From assembly GCF_016756395.1 (NCBI RefSeq), contig NZ_AP018365.1, forward strand, positions 3,695,001 to 3,759,000: a DNA stretch of 64,000 nt, written 5' to 3'. Shown in pieces: positions 1 through 10,000 of the stretch. The number at the start of each line of letters is the position of its first letter. Within the stretch, counting starts at the first letter, position 1. Origin of the DNA: Streptomyces sp. SN-593 (GTDB taxonomy: Bacteria; Actinomycetota; Actinomycetes; Streptomycetales; Streptomycetaceae). The position numbers and the translations under genes were made by a program. Below the pieces are notes generated by a model. That model did no database searches and was not told the DNA's origin. It saw only the letters and a program-made list of their open reading frames with translations.

Positions 1-1019
1 GGCACGATGGAGATGGAGCCCTTCCGGCTCCTTCTCGGCAGGCCACCGGGGGTCGACGTGGCGGACCGCTCCGCCGGTGCGCCGGGTCCGGTCGTCGCCC
101 CGTGGGATGCGGGGGCCGCTGCCGCGCTGCGGGAGGCCGGGGGCTCTTTCGGCTCGGGCATGTTGGTCAGAAGCTCCTCGGGAAGAAGCACCACCGCACG
201 TACGCCGCCATAGGGGGAGGAGGAGTCGACGGACACGTTGAAGCCGTACCGCTGGGCGAGCACGCCGATGACCGCGAAACCGAACTGCGGCGGGTTGCCC
301 AGTCCGGCCACGCCCACCGGGCCCTGGCCGGACAGGAGTTCGTCGGCGCGCGCCTTCTCCTCCTCGTTCATACCGACACCGGCATCGTCGATGATGATGC
401 AGACACCCTTGGGCACGGAGCGGGTGGTGATGTCGATCGGGGTGTCAGGGGCCGAGTAACTGGTCGCGTTGTCCAGCAGTTCGGCGAGGGCCAGGGCCAC
501 CGGCTCGACGGCCCGGCCGATCAGCGCGAAGTTCGTCTGCGAGCGGATCTCCACCCGGGTGTAGTGCCGGATGCGGCCCTTCGCGCTGCGCACCACGTCG
601 TAGACGGACGCGGCGACGCGCTGCCGGCCGAGCCACCCGTCACAGAGCACGGCGATGGACTGGGCCCGCCGGCCGAACTGCGAGTTCATGTGGTCGATCT
701 CCAGGAGGTCCTGGAGCACGTGGTGTTCGCCGAACTTGTCCTGGGCCTTGGAGATGGTCACCTGCTGCTCGTTGGCCAGACCCTGGAGGGTCCGCATGGC
801 CGACTTCAGCGCGCTCTTGGTGGCGTCCTCCGCACGGACCCGGGCCTCCCGCACGGACTCGGAGTAGCCGCCCTCGAGTTCCGCGTAACGGTTCTCCAAC
901 TCGGCCTTCTCGGCCCGCAGTCTGGCCCGCGCCTTCCGCCCCCGGAAGATCACGGTCGCGGCGGTCGGGGCCCCGACGATCAGAGCCCAGAGCGCTGGAT
1001 CCTGTATGTAATGCGTCAT
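1..1019 (-). CDS. Conservon (CvnA)-type sensor histidine kinase/ATPase, C-terminus beyond window
   Basis: Partial gene; no stop before the left edge, so at least 339 residues are visible. It starts at the ATG at 1019. One membrane segment lies at residues 8-25, followed by a charged, probably coiled-coil stretch (27-70). A phosphoacceptor-like region has His110 (EIDHMNSQFGRR). The GHKL ATPase shows an N box (LLDNATSYS, about 181-189), a G1 box (DDAGVGM, 211-217) and a G2 region (GLGNPPQFGFAV, about 239-250). This matches the CvnA sensors of Streptomyces conservons, which are usually followed by a roadblock/LC7 protein, a DUF742 protein and a small GTPase; those would lie left of the window. 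The tail after residue 290 is Pro/Ala/Ser-rich. Confidence 0.85.
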   Translation of the reverse strand, partial: MTHYIQDPALWALIVGAPTAATVIFRGRKARARLRAEKAELENRYAELEGGYSESVREARVRAEDATKSALKSAMRTLQGLANEQQVTISKAQDKFGEHHVLQDLLEIDHMNSQFGRRAQSIAVLCDGWLGRQRVAASVYDVVRSAKGRIRHYTRVEIRSQTNFALIGRAVEPVALALAELLDNATSYSAPDTPIDITTRSVPKGVCIIIDDAGVGMNEEEKARADELLSGQGPVGVAGLGNPPQFGFAVIGVLAQRYGFNVSVDSSSPYGGVRAVVLLPEELLTNMPEPKEPPASRSAAAAPASHGATTGPGAPAERSATSTPGGLPRRSRKGSISIV

Positions 1020-1613
1020 GAGACTCTCTTCAAGCGACTAGACGACCACCAGGCACGGAAAGGGGCTGCGTCCTGGCCTCCGGGTAGTACTGATGTGCGA
1101 AGATGCCCGTTCCGGCACCCGCGCGACCACGGGGCGTCGCACGCGCCTTGCCGGCGGCAGCGCAGACGCGTCGGCATCACGAGCAACACCGGTATGCCCG
1201 ACTGCGGCATGGTGCTCCTCGGTGTGATGGACCCTCTCGAACCGATCGCCGTCTGTCCTGCACGCTCATTGGCTAGCCTGGCAAGCGGGCCGATCGTACC
1301 ACCATGATCAGACACGGGGCCCGCAAGTGCCCGCGGCACGTGAAATCCTGACACTTCGTCAGTACAATGCCCCGCCGCCCGCGCGGACGGCGGCCGCCCG
1401 GGAGCGCCGCTTTGCCCGGATGCGTGCCGTGTGGGACGCGGCGTGCAGGGGTGACGAGAGGGTCGCGGGGGCTGAAGTGCCCCGTCGCGCACACATCTGT
1501 GAACGTTCGGCGAAGATCGGCCGGAAGGCGCGGGAGCCCGCCCGGGGGTGTCCCGGACGGGCTCCGCGGCGCCGGCCGGCCCGGCGGCGGCAGGCGCCGG
1601 CCGGGCCGCCGGA
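1020..1613. other. Long intergenic region, no gene seen
   Basis: About 590 bases separate the sensor kinase from the terD gene; both genes point left, so this is the kinase promoter and leader region. I find no credible coding sequence. The one notable element is a 13-bp dyad TGACACTTCGTCA at 1349-1361, which resembles a BldD operator. Confidence 0.6.
1349..1361. promoter_or_regulatory. BldD-like dyad upstream of the sensor kinase
   Basis: TGACACTTCGTCA is an inverted repeat (TGAC-N5-GTCA). It fits the published BldD pattern TNACNCWGNGTNA at all fixed positions except one (T instead of G at position 8). It sits about 330 bases upstream of the kinase start, so it is a candidate only. Confidence 0.35.
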
Positions 1614-2189
1614 TCAGACGTTGACGCCGAAGTCCGACGCGATGCCGGCCAGGCCCGAGGCGTACCCCTGGCCGATGGCGCGGAACTTCCACTCGGCGCC
1701 GTGCCGGTACAGCTCGCCGAAGACCATCGCGGTCTCGGTGGAGGCGTCCTCGGTCAGGTCGTACCGGGCCAGTTCGCGGCCGTCGGCCTGGTTGACGATC
1801 CGGATGAAGGCGTTGCGGACCTGCCCGAAGCTCTGCCCGCGGCCCTCGGCCTCGTAGATGGAGACGGGGAAGACGATCCGGTCCACCTGGGGCGCGACGC
1901 CGGCCAGGTCGACCTTGATCTGCTCGTCGTCGCCGTCCCCGCCGCCGGTGAGGTTGTCTCCGCTGTGCTCGACCGAGCGGTCGGGGCTGGCGAGGTTGTT
2001 GAAGAAGACGAAGTGCTGGTCCGACAGCACCTTGCCGGCCGTGTCGCACAGCAGGGCCGAGGCGTCCAGGTCGTAGTCGGCGCCGGTGGTGGTGCGCACG
2101 TCCCAGCCCAGCCCGACGGTGACCGCGGTCAGCCCGGGCGCCTCCTTGCTCAGCGAGACGTTGCCGCCCTTGGAAAGAGTCACGCCCAC
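1614..2189 (-). CDS. terD: TerD-family (tellurium resistance/stress) protein
   Basis: 191 residues, the normal TerD length. It begins [16 protein letters not shown] and shows the family's calcium-site signatures: DYDLDAS (about 38-44) and [13 protein letters not shown] near residue 80, then a [27 protein letters not shown] core. TerD proteins are cytosolic, bind Ca2+, and are linked to tellurite, phage and membrane-stress resistance; Streptomyces carry many paralogues, so the exact role is not predictable. It stands alone, without terABC partners, downstream of an LCP-family gene on the same strand. Confidence 0.93.
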   Translation of the reverse strand: MGVTLSKGGNVSLSKEAPGLTAVTVGLGWDVRTTTGADYDLDASALLCDTAGKVLSDQHFVFFNNLASPDRSVEHSGDNLTGGGDGDDEQIKVDLAGVAPQVDRIVFPVSIYEAEGRGQSFGQVRNAFIRIVNQADGRELARYDLTEDASTETAMVFGELYRHGAEWKFRAIGQGYASGLAGIASDFGVNV

Positions 2190-2322
2190 GCTCTACCTCC
2201 GGTTGATCTCGTGGTGCCGGTTTCGGCCGCCTGCCGGTCCCGACGCGGTGGGGCGCGCCGCGGTTCCCGGCCCGCGCCGGGCCCCGGGCGCCCCGCCGCG
2301 CGGCGGGCCGGGGTGGCCGATC

Positions 2323-4167
2323 TCACTCGTCGGAGTCCTTCTTCCCCGGGGAGGCCGCGTACGCCTGCCCCGGCGTCATCGGGACGCCGTTGATCTCGAC
2401 GGTCTTGTAGGTGCTGACCTGGGCGCAGGTCGTGGACTTGTCCGCGGTCTCGGCGTGCGCGTCGGCCAGCGCCTGCTTGGTGTCGCTGGACGACGAGGTG
2501 CCGCCCGGGAAGCTGGTGCCGGTGGACCAGTCGGAGCCGATGACCAGCGTGACGCCGTCGGACGTGCCCTGCTTCAGGTGCGAGGACGGCAGCCCGAGCG
2601 CCTTGGCCACGGTCTGCGCCTGGGCCTTCTGCCCGGAGCCGTAGGTCAGCGCCGTGGTGTCCGTGGGGTCGGCGTTGCCGCTGCTGGTGGCCGGGTTGAA
2701 GCCCTTGGCGACCAGCGCGTCGGCGATGTCGCCGGCCCGGCCGGGGACGGCGGTGCCGTTCTGCACCGAGACCGTGACCTGCGAGGCCGGCACGGTGGGG
2801 GTGGGGCTCGCGGTGGCCGTGGCCGCCGCGGACTTGCCGCCGCTCGCCGTGGTCAGCGACTTGTCGTCGGCGATGGTGGAGAAGAGCGTCTCGGCCCCGG
2901 CACCCACCACGACCCGGTTGGCGTCGGTGGGGTCGGCGGCGGTCTGCATCGTGGTGAAGGTGATCCGCTTGGTGGGCACCTTGTTCACGTCGCCGGCCAG
3001 GCCGATCAGCTTCTTGATGGTGCCCAGCCCGGTGTCGACGGTCAGCGCCTTGGTGGCGGCGTTCGCCAGCTTGTACACGGAGGTCGGGTTGGTCAGGGTG
3101 CCCGCGCTCTTGAACTTGCGGATCAGCGAGCTGAGGAAGGCGTGCTGCGCGTAGGTGCGGCCGAGGTCGCTGCCGTCGCCGAAGCCGTGCCGGGAGCGCA
3201 GGAACTCCAGCGCGCCGACGCCCTTGAGGGTGTGGGTGCCCTTGGAGAGCTTCAGGTGGGAGTAGGTGTCGTAGACGTCGCCGCTCACGCACACCTGCAC
3301 GCCGCCGACCGCGTCGGACATGTCGACCACGCCGGAGAAGTCGACCTGGATGAAGTGGTCGATCGGGATGTTCGTCAGCTTGTGCACGGTGGCCACCTGG
3401 CACGCCTGGCCGTACGCCAGCGCGCTGTTGATCATGCCGTGGTAGCCGGCCGTCTTCGCGCCGGTCTTCGGGTCGGTGCAGGCGGGCACGTCGACCTCGG
3501 TGTCGCGCGGGATGCTCATGACGGTGGCGTTGGAGCGGTCGGCGGATATGTGCAGCACCATCTCCACGTCGGCGTTCTCGCCGGTCTGCACGCCGGTGGT
3601 GGCGCAGCCGCCGCCCAGCTTGCAGTCCTCGGCGGAGGTGCGGCCGTCGCTGCCCATCACCAGGATGTTGATCGGCTTCCGGCCGAAGGCGTCCGCCTTC
3701 TCCGTGCCGGCGCTGTCCTTCCCGACGCCGTCGGTCAGCGAGACGCTGGTGAGGTTGCCGTTCAGGTGCTGGTAGAACCACCAGCCGGCGCCGGCGGTGA
3801 CCACGACCAGCAGCGACACGGTGATCGCCGCGATCCGCAGGAAGCGCCGGCCGCCGCTGGGGCGCTTGGCCCGGCTGCCGCCCTTCTTCCGCCGCGCGGA
3901 CGAACCGCCCCGGCCGCGGGCGGCGGCCCGGGCCGCGGCCCGCCCGCCGGTCGGCGGCGCGTCGGCGGCGCGGCCGGCCCCGGCGGCGTGGCCGGCGGAT
4001 ATCCCGCCGCCGTCGGAGTCGGGGTCCGCACCGCGCGCGCGGGCGCGGCGGCCGCCGTGCCCGGCGTCGTGGGAGCCGCTGCGCGGCCCCGGCGGCTCCG
4101 GCCCGCGGCCGTGCCGTACCCGGCCCTCCGGCGGGCCTCCGGCCGGCCTGCCCCAGGGGTCACTCAT
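2323..4167 (-). CDS. LytR-CpsA-Psr family cell-wall glycopolymer ligase with LytR_C domain
   Basis: 614 residues. Residues 1-108 are a basic Pro/Gly/Ala-rich cytoplasmic tail; a single membrane segment (RIAAITVSLLVVVTAGAGWW, about 111-130) follows. The LCP domain begins near residue 165 with INILVMGSDGR and has the catalytic-site motifs SIPRDTEVD and RSRHGFGDGSDLGR. The C-terminal LytR_C domain begins near VTVSVQNGTAVPGRAG. LCP enzymes transfer undecaprenyl-linked glycopolymers to peptidoglycan outside the membrane. A second LCP gene lies at 5048 in the opposite direction. Confidence 0.93.
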   Translation of the reverse strand: MSDPWGRPAGGPPEGRVRHGRGPEPPGPRSGSHDAGHGGRRARARGADPDSDGGGISAGHAAGAGRAADAPPTGGRAAARAAARGRGGSSARRKKGGSRAKRPSGGRRFLRIAAITVSLLVVVTAGAGWWFYQHLNGNLTSVSLTDGVGKDSAGTEKADAFGRKPINILVMGSDGRTSAEDCKLGGGCATTGVQTGENADVEMVLHISADRSNATVMSIPRDTEVDVPACTDPKTGAKTAGYHGMINSALAYGQACQVATVHKLTNIPIDHFIQVDFSGVVDMSDAVGGVQVCVSGDVYDTYSHLKLSKGTHTLKGVGALEFLRSRHGFGDGSDLGRTYAQHAFLSSLIRKFKSAGTLTNPTSVYKLANAATKALTVDTGLGTIKKLIGLAGDVNKVPTKRITFTTMQTAADPTDANRVVVGAGAETLFSTIADDKSLTTASGGKSAAATATASPTPTVPASQVTVSVQNGTAVPGRAGDIADALVAKGFNPATSSGNADPTDTTALTYGSGQKAQAQTVAKALGLPSSHLKQGTSDGVTLVIGSDWSTGTSFPGGTSSSSDTKQALADAHAETADKSTTCAQVSTYKTVEINGVPMTPGQAYAASPGKKDSDE

Positions 4168-4448
4168 CTCCCACTCCCTTGTCCGAGCAGCCCTCTTGAG
4201 GCCCGCGGCCGGTTACGTTGGGTGAAGCGACGGTTTCACTCCGTTTCACGCTTGCGCAATGCGGCAAGGATAGGTCATACCCCTGTGCACACCCGAAGGG
4301 AAAGGGGCCCGAGGGACGGCCGGGGGCCGGGCCCGAGCGGCCGCGGGCGGCCCCCGGGGCCCCGGGAACGGGGACGCGTCCGCCCGCCCCGCCACCGCGT
4401 CGCGGTTTCCCATGGTTCCCGGATTACGCAAGCTCTAAAGTGTTCGCC

Positions 4449-4691
4449 ATGCAACCGACGGCGACGCGAAGCGGGAGGGCGCCGGTGACCTGGGAGACGG
4501 CCGAGCTGGAGGGGGGACCCGCGGACGGCACGCGGGTGCGGGTGGCCGGGCGCCCCCGGGTGCTCCAGGTCGCGGTGGCCTGCCCGGTGGAGGAGGGCGC
4601 GAGCGGGGTGAGCGTGACCGCGGTGTCGGTCTACCGCCGCAAGTCCGGCCCGGCGCCCCTGCGGTACGGGTGGGACGGCGCCAGCCCCTGA
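4449..4691 (+). CDS. Small conserved Streptomyces protein, function unknown
   Basis: 80 residues from the ATG at 4449. It reads MQPTATRSGRAPVTWETAEL and ends LRYGWDGASP, a pattern I associate with a family of small hypothetical proteins in streptomycetes (a GGPADGTRVRV core and a YR.....PLRYGWD tail). No membrane segment and no catalytic motif is visible. An upstream in-frame start at 4218 exists but would encode an uncharacteristic extension. It lies between two oppositely oriented LCP genes; nothing suggests a shared operon. Confidence 0.7.
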   Translation: MQPTATRSGRAPVTWETAELEGGPADGTRVRVAGRPRVLQVAVACPVEEGASGVSVTAVSVYRRKSGPAPLRYGWDGASP

Positions 4692-5047
4692 GCCGTGGGG
4701 GCCGCGCGGCGCACCCCCGGGAACCCCGACCGCGGGTGGGTGCCGCGCGGCACCCGCCCCCGGGAACCCCGACCGCGCGGGGACGGCATCGCACGTGAGA
4801 GCGAACCGCTCGGCACCACGCCCGGCCCCGTACCGCGCCGCACCCCAACTCGGGCGCGGCGCAAGGACGTTGCGCGCCCCCGCGGGGAGGGCGCGGTCCG
4901 ACACCACCGGGTGACGGCCGGCCAAACCGGCCCCTGCCCCCACCAGGATTGCTAGGTTGCGCAATCGGAAAGCGGGGCAACCCGGGGAAACCGGATCATC
5001 CGGCGGTTCCGGGGGCATCCGGGGTCGCGGGGTCGGAGAGGGAGCAC
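4692..5047. repeat. Intergenic region with an imperfect direct repeat
   Basis: No gene is seen between 4692 and 5047. A 34-36 bp unit occurs twice, at 4701-4734 and 4742-4777 (shared core CCCCCGGGAACCCCGACCGC), 7 bases apart. It could be a local duplication. The rest is leader for the downstream LCP gene. Confidence 0.6.
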
Positions 5048-6568
5048 ATGCCGGGTCGTCACAGCGGGGTTCCTGGAGCGGGTACGGGACCGGCGGCCGC
5101 GGCCGTCCCCCGGCGCCGGCGCAGCCGCCGGGGGCTGGTGGTGGCGAGCATGGTCTCCGCGCTGGTGCTGCTCGCCTCCGGGTGCGGGTGGATCGCCCTG
5201 CACGCGGGCGACCCGCACACGTTCACCGCCGACGGCATCAGCGGCAAGCGCCCCGCCTCGGGCGACGGCCAGAACGTCCTGCTCATCGGCTCGGACTCGC
5301 GCGCGGGCGGCAACCGCGCGCTCGGGGGCGGCAGCGGCACCGTCGGCCGCTCCGACACCACCTTGCTGCTGCACGTCTACGCCGACCGGCGGCACGCGGT
5401 CGGCGTCTCCGTCCCGCGCGACGCCCTGGTGGACATCCCGCCCTGCCTGCTGCCGGACGGGACCTGGTCGGCACCGCAGAAGGACGTGATGTTCAACGCG
5501 GCGTTCGCCACCGGACTGACCGCGGACGGCAATCCGGCGTGCACGCAGAACACCGTCGAGCAACTGACCGGGCTGCGCGTGGACCACACCGTCGTGGTGG
5601 ACTTCTCCGGCTTCGCCGCCATGACGGCCGCGGTCGGCGGCGTCCAGGTCTGCCTGCCGCAGGACGTCTACCAGCGGGACCTCAGCCCGGGCCGGACCAC
5701 CCGCGGCGCGCTGGTCTTCCACCGGGGCCTGCAGAGCGTCTCGGGCCAGCAGGCCCTGGACTACGTCCGGATCCGGCACGGCATCGGCGACGGCTCCGAC
5801 ATCGGCCGGATGAAGCGCCAACAGGCCTTCCTGGCCGCCCTGTTCCGGAAGATCAAGGCCAAGGGCTTCAACCCGACCGTCCTGCTGCCGCTGGCGAACG
5901 CCGCCGTCCACTCCCTGACGGTGGACCCCGGCCTCGGCTCCGCGCCGGACCTTTTGGAGTTCGCGATGTCGCTGAAGGACATCGACCTGGACAACGTCCG
6001 CTTCGTCACCGCCCCCTGGCGGTACGACGGCCCGCGCGTCGCCCTCGTCCACCCGGCCGCCGACCGGCTGTGGGCCGCGCTGCGCGCCAACCGCCCGCTG
6101 CCGTCCACCGGTTCCGCCCCCGCGCCCACCTCGGCCGCACCCGCCGGCTCCCCCTCCGCCGCGACGGACCGGCCCGGCGCCGGCATCGACGTGGCGGTGG
6201 ACAACGCCACCACCGTCTCCGGGCTCGCCGCCCGGGCGGCCGCGGCGCTGACGTCCGCCGGCTTCACCGTCACCCGCACCGGCAACGCGCCCGGCCAGGC
6301 ACCGGCCGCCACCGTCGTCGAGTACGGCACCGCGAGCGGCGACCGGACCGACGCGGCCGCCGTCGCACGGCAGTTCTCCGGCGCCGTGGTCCGCCCCTCC
6401 CCCACCGGCGCCGCCGGCGTCCGGGTCGTGCTCGGCCCCGACTACGCCGACGCCACCGCCGCGTCCGCGCCGCCGGAGGACACCAGCCCGCCCCGCGCCG
6501 CGAGCGACAGCCCCTGCTCCGACCTGTCCTACGGCGGCCCGTCGGCCACGCCGTCGTCCGCCCCGTGA
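5048..6568 (+). CDS. LytR-CpsA-Psr family protein with LytR_C domain
   Basis: 506 residues from the ATG at 5048, chosen because GGAGAGGGAGCAC precedes it and a basic N-terminus leads into the membrane/signal segment (about 31-50, GLVVASMVSALVLLASG followed by Cys). An upstream in-frame start at 4949 would add 33 unlikely residues. LCP motifs: NVLLIGSDSRAGG, VSVPRDALVDIPPC and VRIRHGIGDGSDIGRMKRQQ. A LytR_C domain starts near IDVAVDNATTVSG. The protein is a paralogue of the one at 2323-4167, with a shorter N-terminal tail and a Pro/Ala/Ser linker before LytR_C. Confidence 0.92.
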   Translation: MPGRHSGVPGAGTGPAAAAVPRRRRSRRGLVVASMVSALVLLASGCGWIALHAGDPHTFTADGISGKRPASGDGQNVLLIGSDSRAGGNRALGGGSGTVGRSDTTLLLHVYADRRHAVGVSVPRDALVDIPPCLLPDGTWSAPQKDVMFNAAFATGLTADGNPACTQNTVEQLTGLRVDHTVVVDFSGFAAMTAAVGGVQVCLPQDVYQRDLSPGRTTRGALVFHRGLQSVSGQQALDYVRIRHGIGDGSDIGRMKRQQAFLAALFRKIKAKGFNPTVLLPLANAAVHSLTVDPGLGSAPDLLEFAMSLKDIDLDNVRFVTAPWRYDGPRVALVHPAADRLWAALRANRPLPSTGSAPAPTSAAPAGSPSAATDRPGAGIDVAVDNATTVSGLAARAAAALTSAGFTVTRTGNAPGQAPAATVVEYGTASGDRTDAAAVARQFSGAVVRPSPTGAAGVRVVLGPDYADATAASAPPEDTSPPRAASDSPCSDLSYGGPSATPSSAP

Positions 6569-6668
6569 GCCGGGTCGGCGGGCGGCGGGCGCCCGTTCGC
6601 TCCGGCGGCCGGCCGAACCCGGGTGCGTACCCTGGGGGCTGCACATCGCCGCGGTCTGGGAGGTTCAC

Positions 6669-7019
6669 GTGACAAGGTCTGGCGGACAGCTGGGCGAGCC
6701 CTCGGCAGAGGTGCTGCAGAGCGTGGCCGCCGCCTTCGGTCTGCTGGCCTCGCCGATGCGCCTGCACATCGTGTGGATCCTGGCGCAGGGCGACTGCGAC
6801 GTCACGGGCCTGGCCGAGAAGGTCGGCGCCACGCTGCCCGCGGTCAGCCAGCACCTGGCCAAGCTGAAGCTCGCCGGGCTGGTGCACGCCCGGCGCGAAG
6901 GGCGCCGCCAGGTCTACCTGGTGGACGACCCGGACGTGGTGACGGTGGTGCGGCTGATGCTCGGTCAGCTCGCCGAGCGCACCGCCCCGGCACGGGGCGT
7001 CCGTGGCCTGGGCGCCTGA
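6669..7019 (+). CDS. ArsR/SmtB-family metal-type repressor
   Basis: 116 residues from a GTG with GGGAGGT upstream. It is a compact winged-helix protein: recognition region VGATLPAVSQHLAKLKLAGL (about 57-76) and wing ARREGRRQVYLVDD. ArsR proteins are dimeric repressors released by metal binding. It overlaps the following MgtA-type ATPase gene by 17 bases, so it very likely controls that transporter. No cysteine pair typical of CadC/ArsR sites is present (one Cys near residue 41), so the ligand is unclear; His/Asp sites, as in SmtB relatives, are possible. Confidence 0.9.
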   Translation: MTRSGGQLGEPSAEVLQSVAAAFGLLASPMRLHIVWILAQGDCDVTGLAEKVGATLPAVSQHLAKLKLAGLVHARREGRRQVYLVDDPDVVTVVRLMLGQLAERTAPARGVRGLGA

Positions 7020-10000
7020 CCGGCCCGCCGGCTCCGCCCGCCCGCCGACCGCCCGCTCCCCGACCGCCGGACGGCACGACGCCCTCGCCGACGCCCCCGC
7101 CCTCGCCGTGCTGCGCGGACTGGACAGCGGCCCGCGCGGCCTGACCGAGGCCGAGGCCGAGGAACGCCTCGCCCGGCACGGCGAGAACACCATCCCCGGC
7201 CGCCGCCCCGCCTCCTGGCCCCGGCGCTACGCGCGCGCCCTGCGCGACCCGTTCACCGCGGTGCTGCTGGCCCTCGGCCCGGTCTCCGCGCTGGTCGCGG
7301 CGTGGGGCACCGCCTGCGTGATCACCGGACTCGTCCTGGTCAGCAGCGCCCTGCGGTCCCGCACCGAGTACCAGGCCGACCGTTCCGCGGACGGGCTGCG
7401 GCACCTGGTGGCCGCCACCGCGACCGTCCGGCGCCGGTCCACCCCGACCGCGGCCCCGCGCTTCCGCGAGATCCCCGTCGAACTGCTGGTGCCGGGCGAC
7501 GTCATCCGGCTGGGCCCGGGCGACGTCATCCCCGCCGACGTGCGGCTGCTGCGCACCCAGAACCTGGCGCTCCACCAGGCCGCGCTCACCGGCGAGTCCG
7601 CGCCCGTGGCCAAGCGGCCCGACGACGCCCCGCCCGCGGCCGCCGGGGAGTTCGAGCGCGCGCACGCCTGCTTCCAGGGCAGCAGCGTGGCCTCGGGCAG
7701 CGGCACCGCGCTGGTCACCGCGACCGGCGCGGACACGCACTTCGCCCGCGCCTACCCCGCCCGGAGCCGGCGCCGGGAGTCCGCGTTCGACCGCGCGGTC
7801 AACGGCATCTCCTGGATGCTCATCCGGTTCATGCTGCTCACCCCGCCGCTGGTGCTGCTCGCCGACGCGGCGGTGCGCGGGCGGGGCCTGGAGACCGTGC
7901 CGTTCGCGGTGGCGGTGGCGGTCGGGCTGACCCCGGAGATGCTGCCGGTGGTGGTCACCACCGTGCTCGCGCGCAAGGCCGCCGCGCTCGCCCGCGAGCA
8001 CGGCGTCATCGTGCGCTGGCTGCCGGCGCTGCATAACATCGGCGCGGTCGACGTGCTGTGCACGGACAAGACCGGCACCCTCACCTGCGACCGGCCCGTG
8101 CTCGACAGCGCGCTGGACCCCTTCGGCCGCCCCGACCCGGAGGTGCTGCACTGGGCGGCGGTCAACAGCCTGTGGACCCTCCAACTCGCCGACCTCCCGG
8201 TCCCGGACGCGCTCGACGAGGCCGTCCTCGACGCCGTCGCCGAACCGCGCTCCGGCACCGCGCGCCCCGGCCTCCCCCCGGCGTACGACACCTACGACGG
8301 AGTGGCCGCGCTGCCCTTCGACCCGGTCCGCCGCATGGCGACCGCCGTCGTCCGCGCACCGGGGCGGCACGGCCGGCACACCCTGGTGGTCAAGGGCTCG
8401 GTGGAGGAGGTCCTGGCCCGCTGCACCCGGCTGCACGCCACCCCGCCCGCCGGCGTGCAGGTGAACGGACCGGCCGCCGGCGTGCAGGTGCCCGCACCGG
8501 TCGCCGGCGTGCAGTCGGTCGAACCGCCCGGCACCGTACGGGCGAGCGCACCGGCCACCGCCGCACAAGTGCCCGCACCACCCGCCGGCGTACGGTCGCC
8601 CCAACCGCCCGACACCGTACGGGCGAGCGCCCCGGCCACCGCCGCGCACGCGGCCGCACCGCCCGCCCCCGGCGTGGTCGTCCGCGCGGAGGACCTGGCG
8701 GAGGACCTGTCCGCGCCGGGCGCCCCGCTCCTCCGCGCGGTGCCCGGGTCCGGACCTCGGGAGGCGGACGCCGACCGGCCGACCGGCGGCGCCGCGACCG
8801 GCGCTTGCGCCGCGGAGCCGGCCGAGGACCGCGGCGGCGAACGGCAGTTGGACGACGCCGAGCGGGAGCGCCTGCTCGGGTTCGCCGCCGGGCAGGCCGG
8901 GCAGGGCCTGCGCCTGCTGGCGGTCGCCCTGGCCGAACGCCCGGCGCGCCGGGGGCGCTACGGCCCCGCGGACGAACGCGACCTGGCCTTCGCCGGCTTC
9001 GTGGTGCTACGGGACGCGCCCGCGGACACCGCGGCGGACGCGCTGGCGGCGCTCGCCGGCCGGGGCGTCGCGGTGAAGGTGCTCACCGGCGATCACCCGG
9101 GCACCGCCGCCCGCGTCTTCCGGGACCTCGGGCTGGAACCCGGCGGCGTGCTGACCGGGGCCCGTATCGACGGCATGGACGACGAGGAGCTCGCCCGGCG
9201 GGCCGAGCGCACGGCGGTCTTCGCCCGCTGCACCCCGCAGCACAAGGTCCGGGTCGTCCGCGCGCTGCGGGCCGCCGGCCACACCACGGGGTTCCTCGGC
9301 GACGGCGTCAACGACCTGCCCGCGCTGCACGCGGCGGACGTCGGGATCTGCCCGCGCGACGCCGTGGACGTCACCCGGGAGGCGGCCGACGTGGTGCTGG
9401 CCGCCAAGGACCTCACCGCGATCGACCACGCCGTCACCGCCGGCCGGCACGCGACCGGCACGATCGCTACCTACCTGCGCATCGCGCTGTCCTCGAACCT
9501 CGGCAACGTGATCGCGATGCTCGCCGCGGGCGTGCTGCTGCCGTTCCTGCCCATGCTCCCCGCCCAGGTGCTCCTGCAGAACCTGTGCTTCGACGCCGCC
9601 CAACTCGCCCTCGCCTACGACCAGCCCGCCCCGGACGCGCTGCGCCACCCCTCCCCGCTGCGGCCGCGCGACTTCCTCCGCTTCATCACCGCCTTCGGCC
9701 TGGTCAACGCGGCCGCGGACCTGGCGACCTTCGCGGCACTGGCGCTGACCGTGCCCGCCTCGATCCACGCGTCGGGCCAGGCGGCCTTCCACTCCGGCTG
9801 GTTCACCGAGAACCTCATCACCCAGGCGCTGGTGATGGTCCTGCTGCGCGCCGGCACCCGGGCGCCGGCGCCGATCCGCGCCGCGGCCGGCGCGCTCGCC
9901 GCGATCGGCCTGCTCATCCCCCTCCCCCCGCTCGCCGGCGCCCTCGGCGCGGCCCCCCTCCCGCTCACCTACTACCTGCTGCTCGCCGCGATCCTCGCGG

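Noticed and set aside
2086..4488. 800-residue open frame antisense to the LCP and terD genes
   Set aside because: Composition is Arg/Gly/Val-rich without domains; it is the shadow of two well-supported genes on the other strand, as expected at this GC content.
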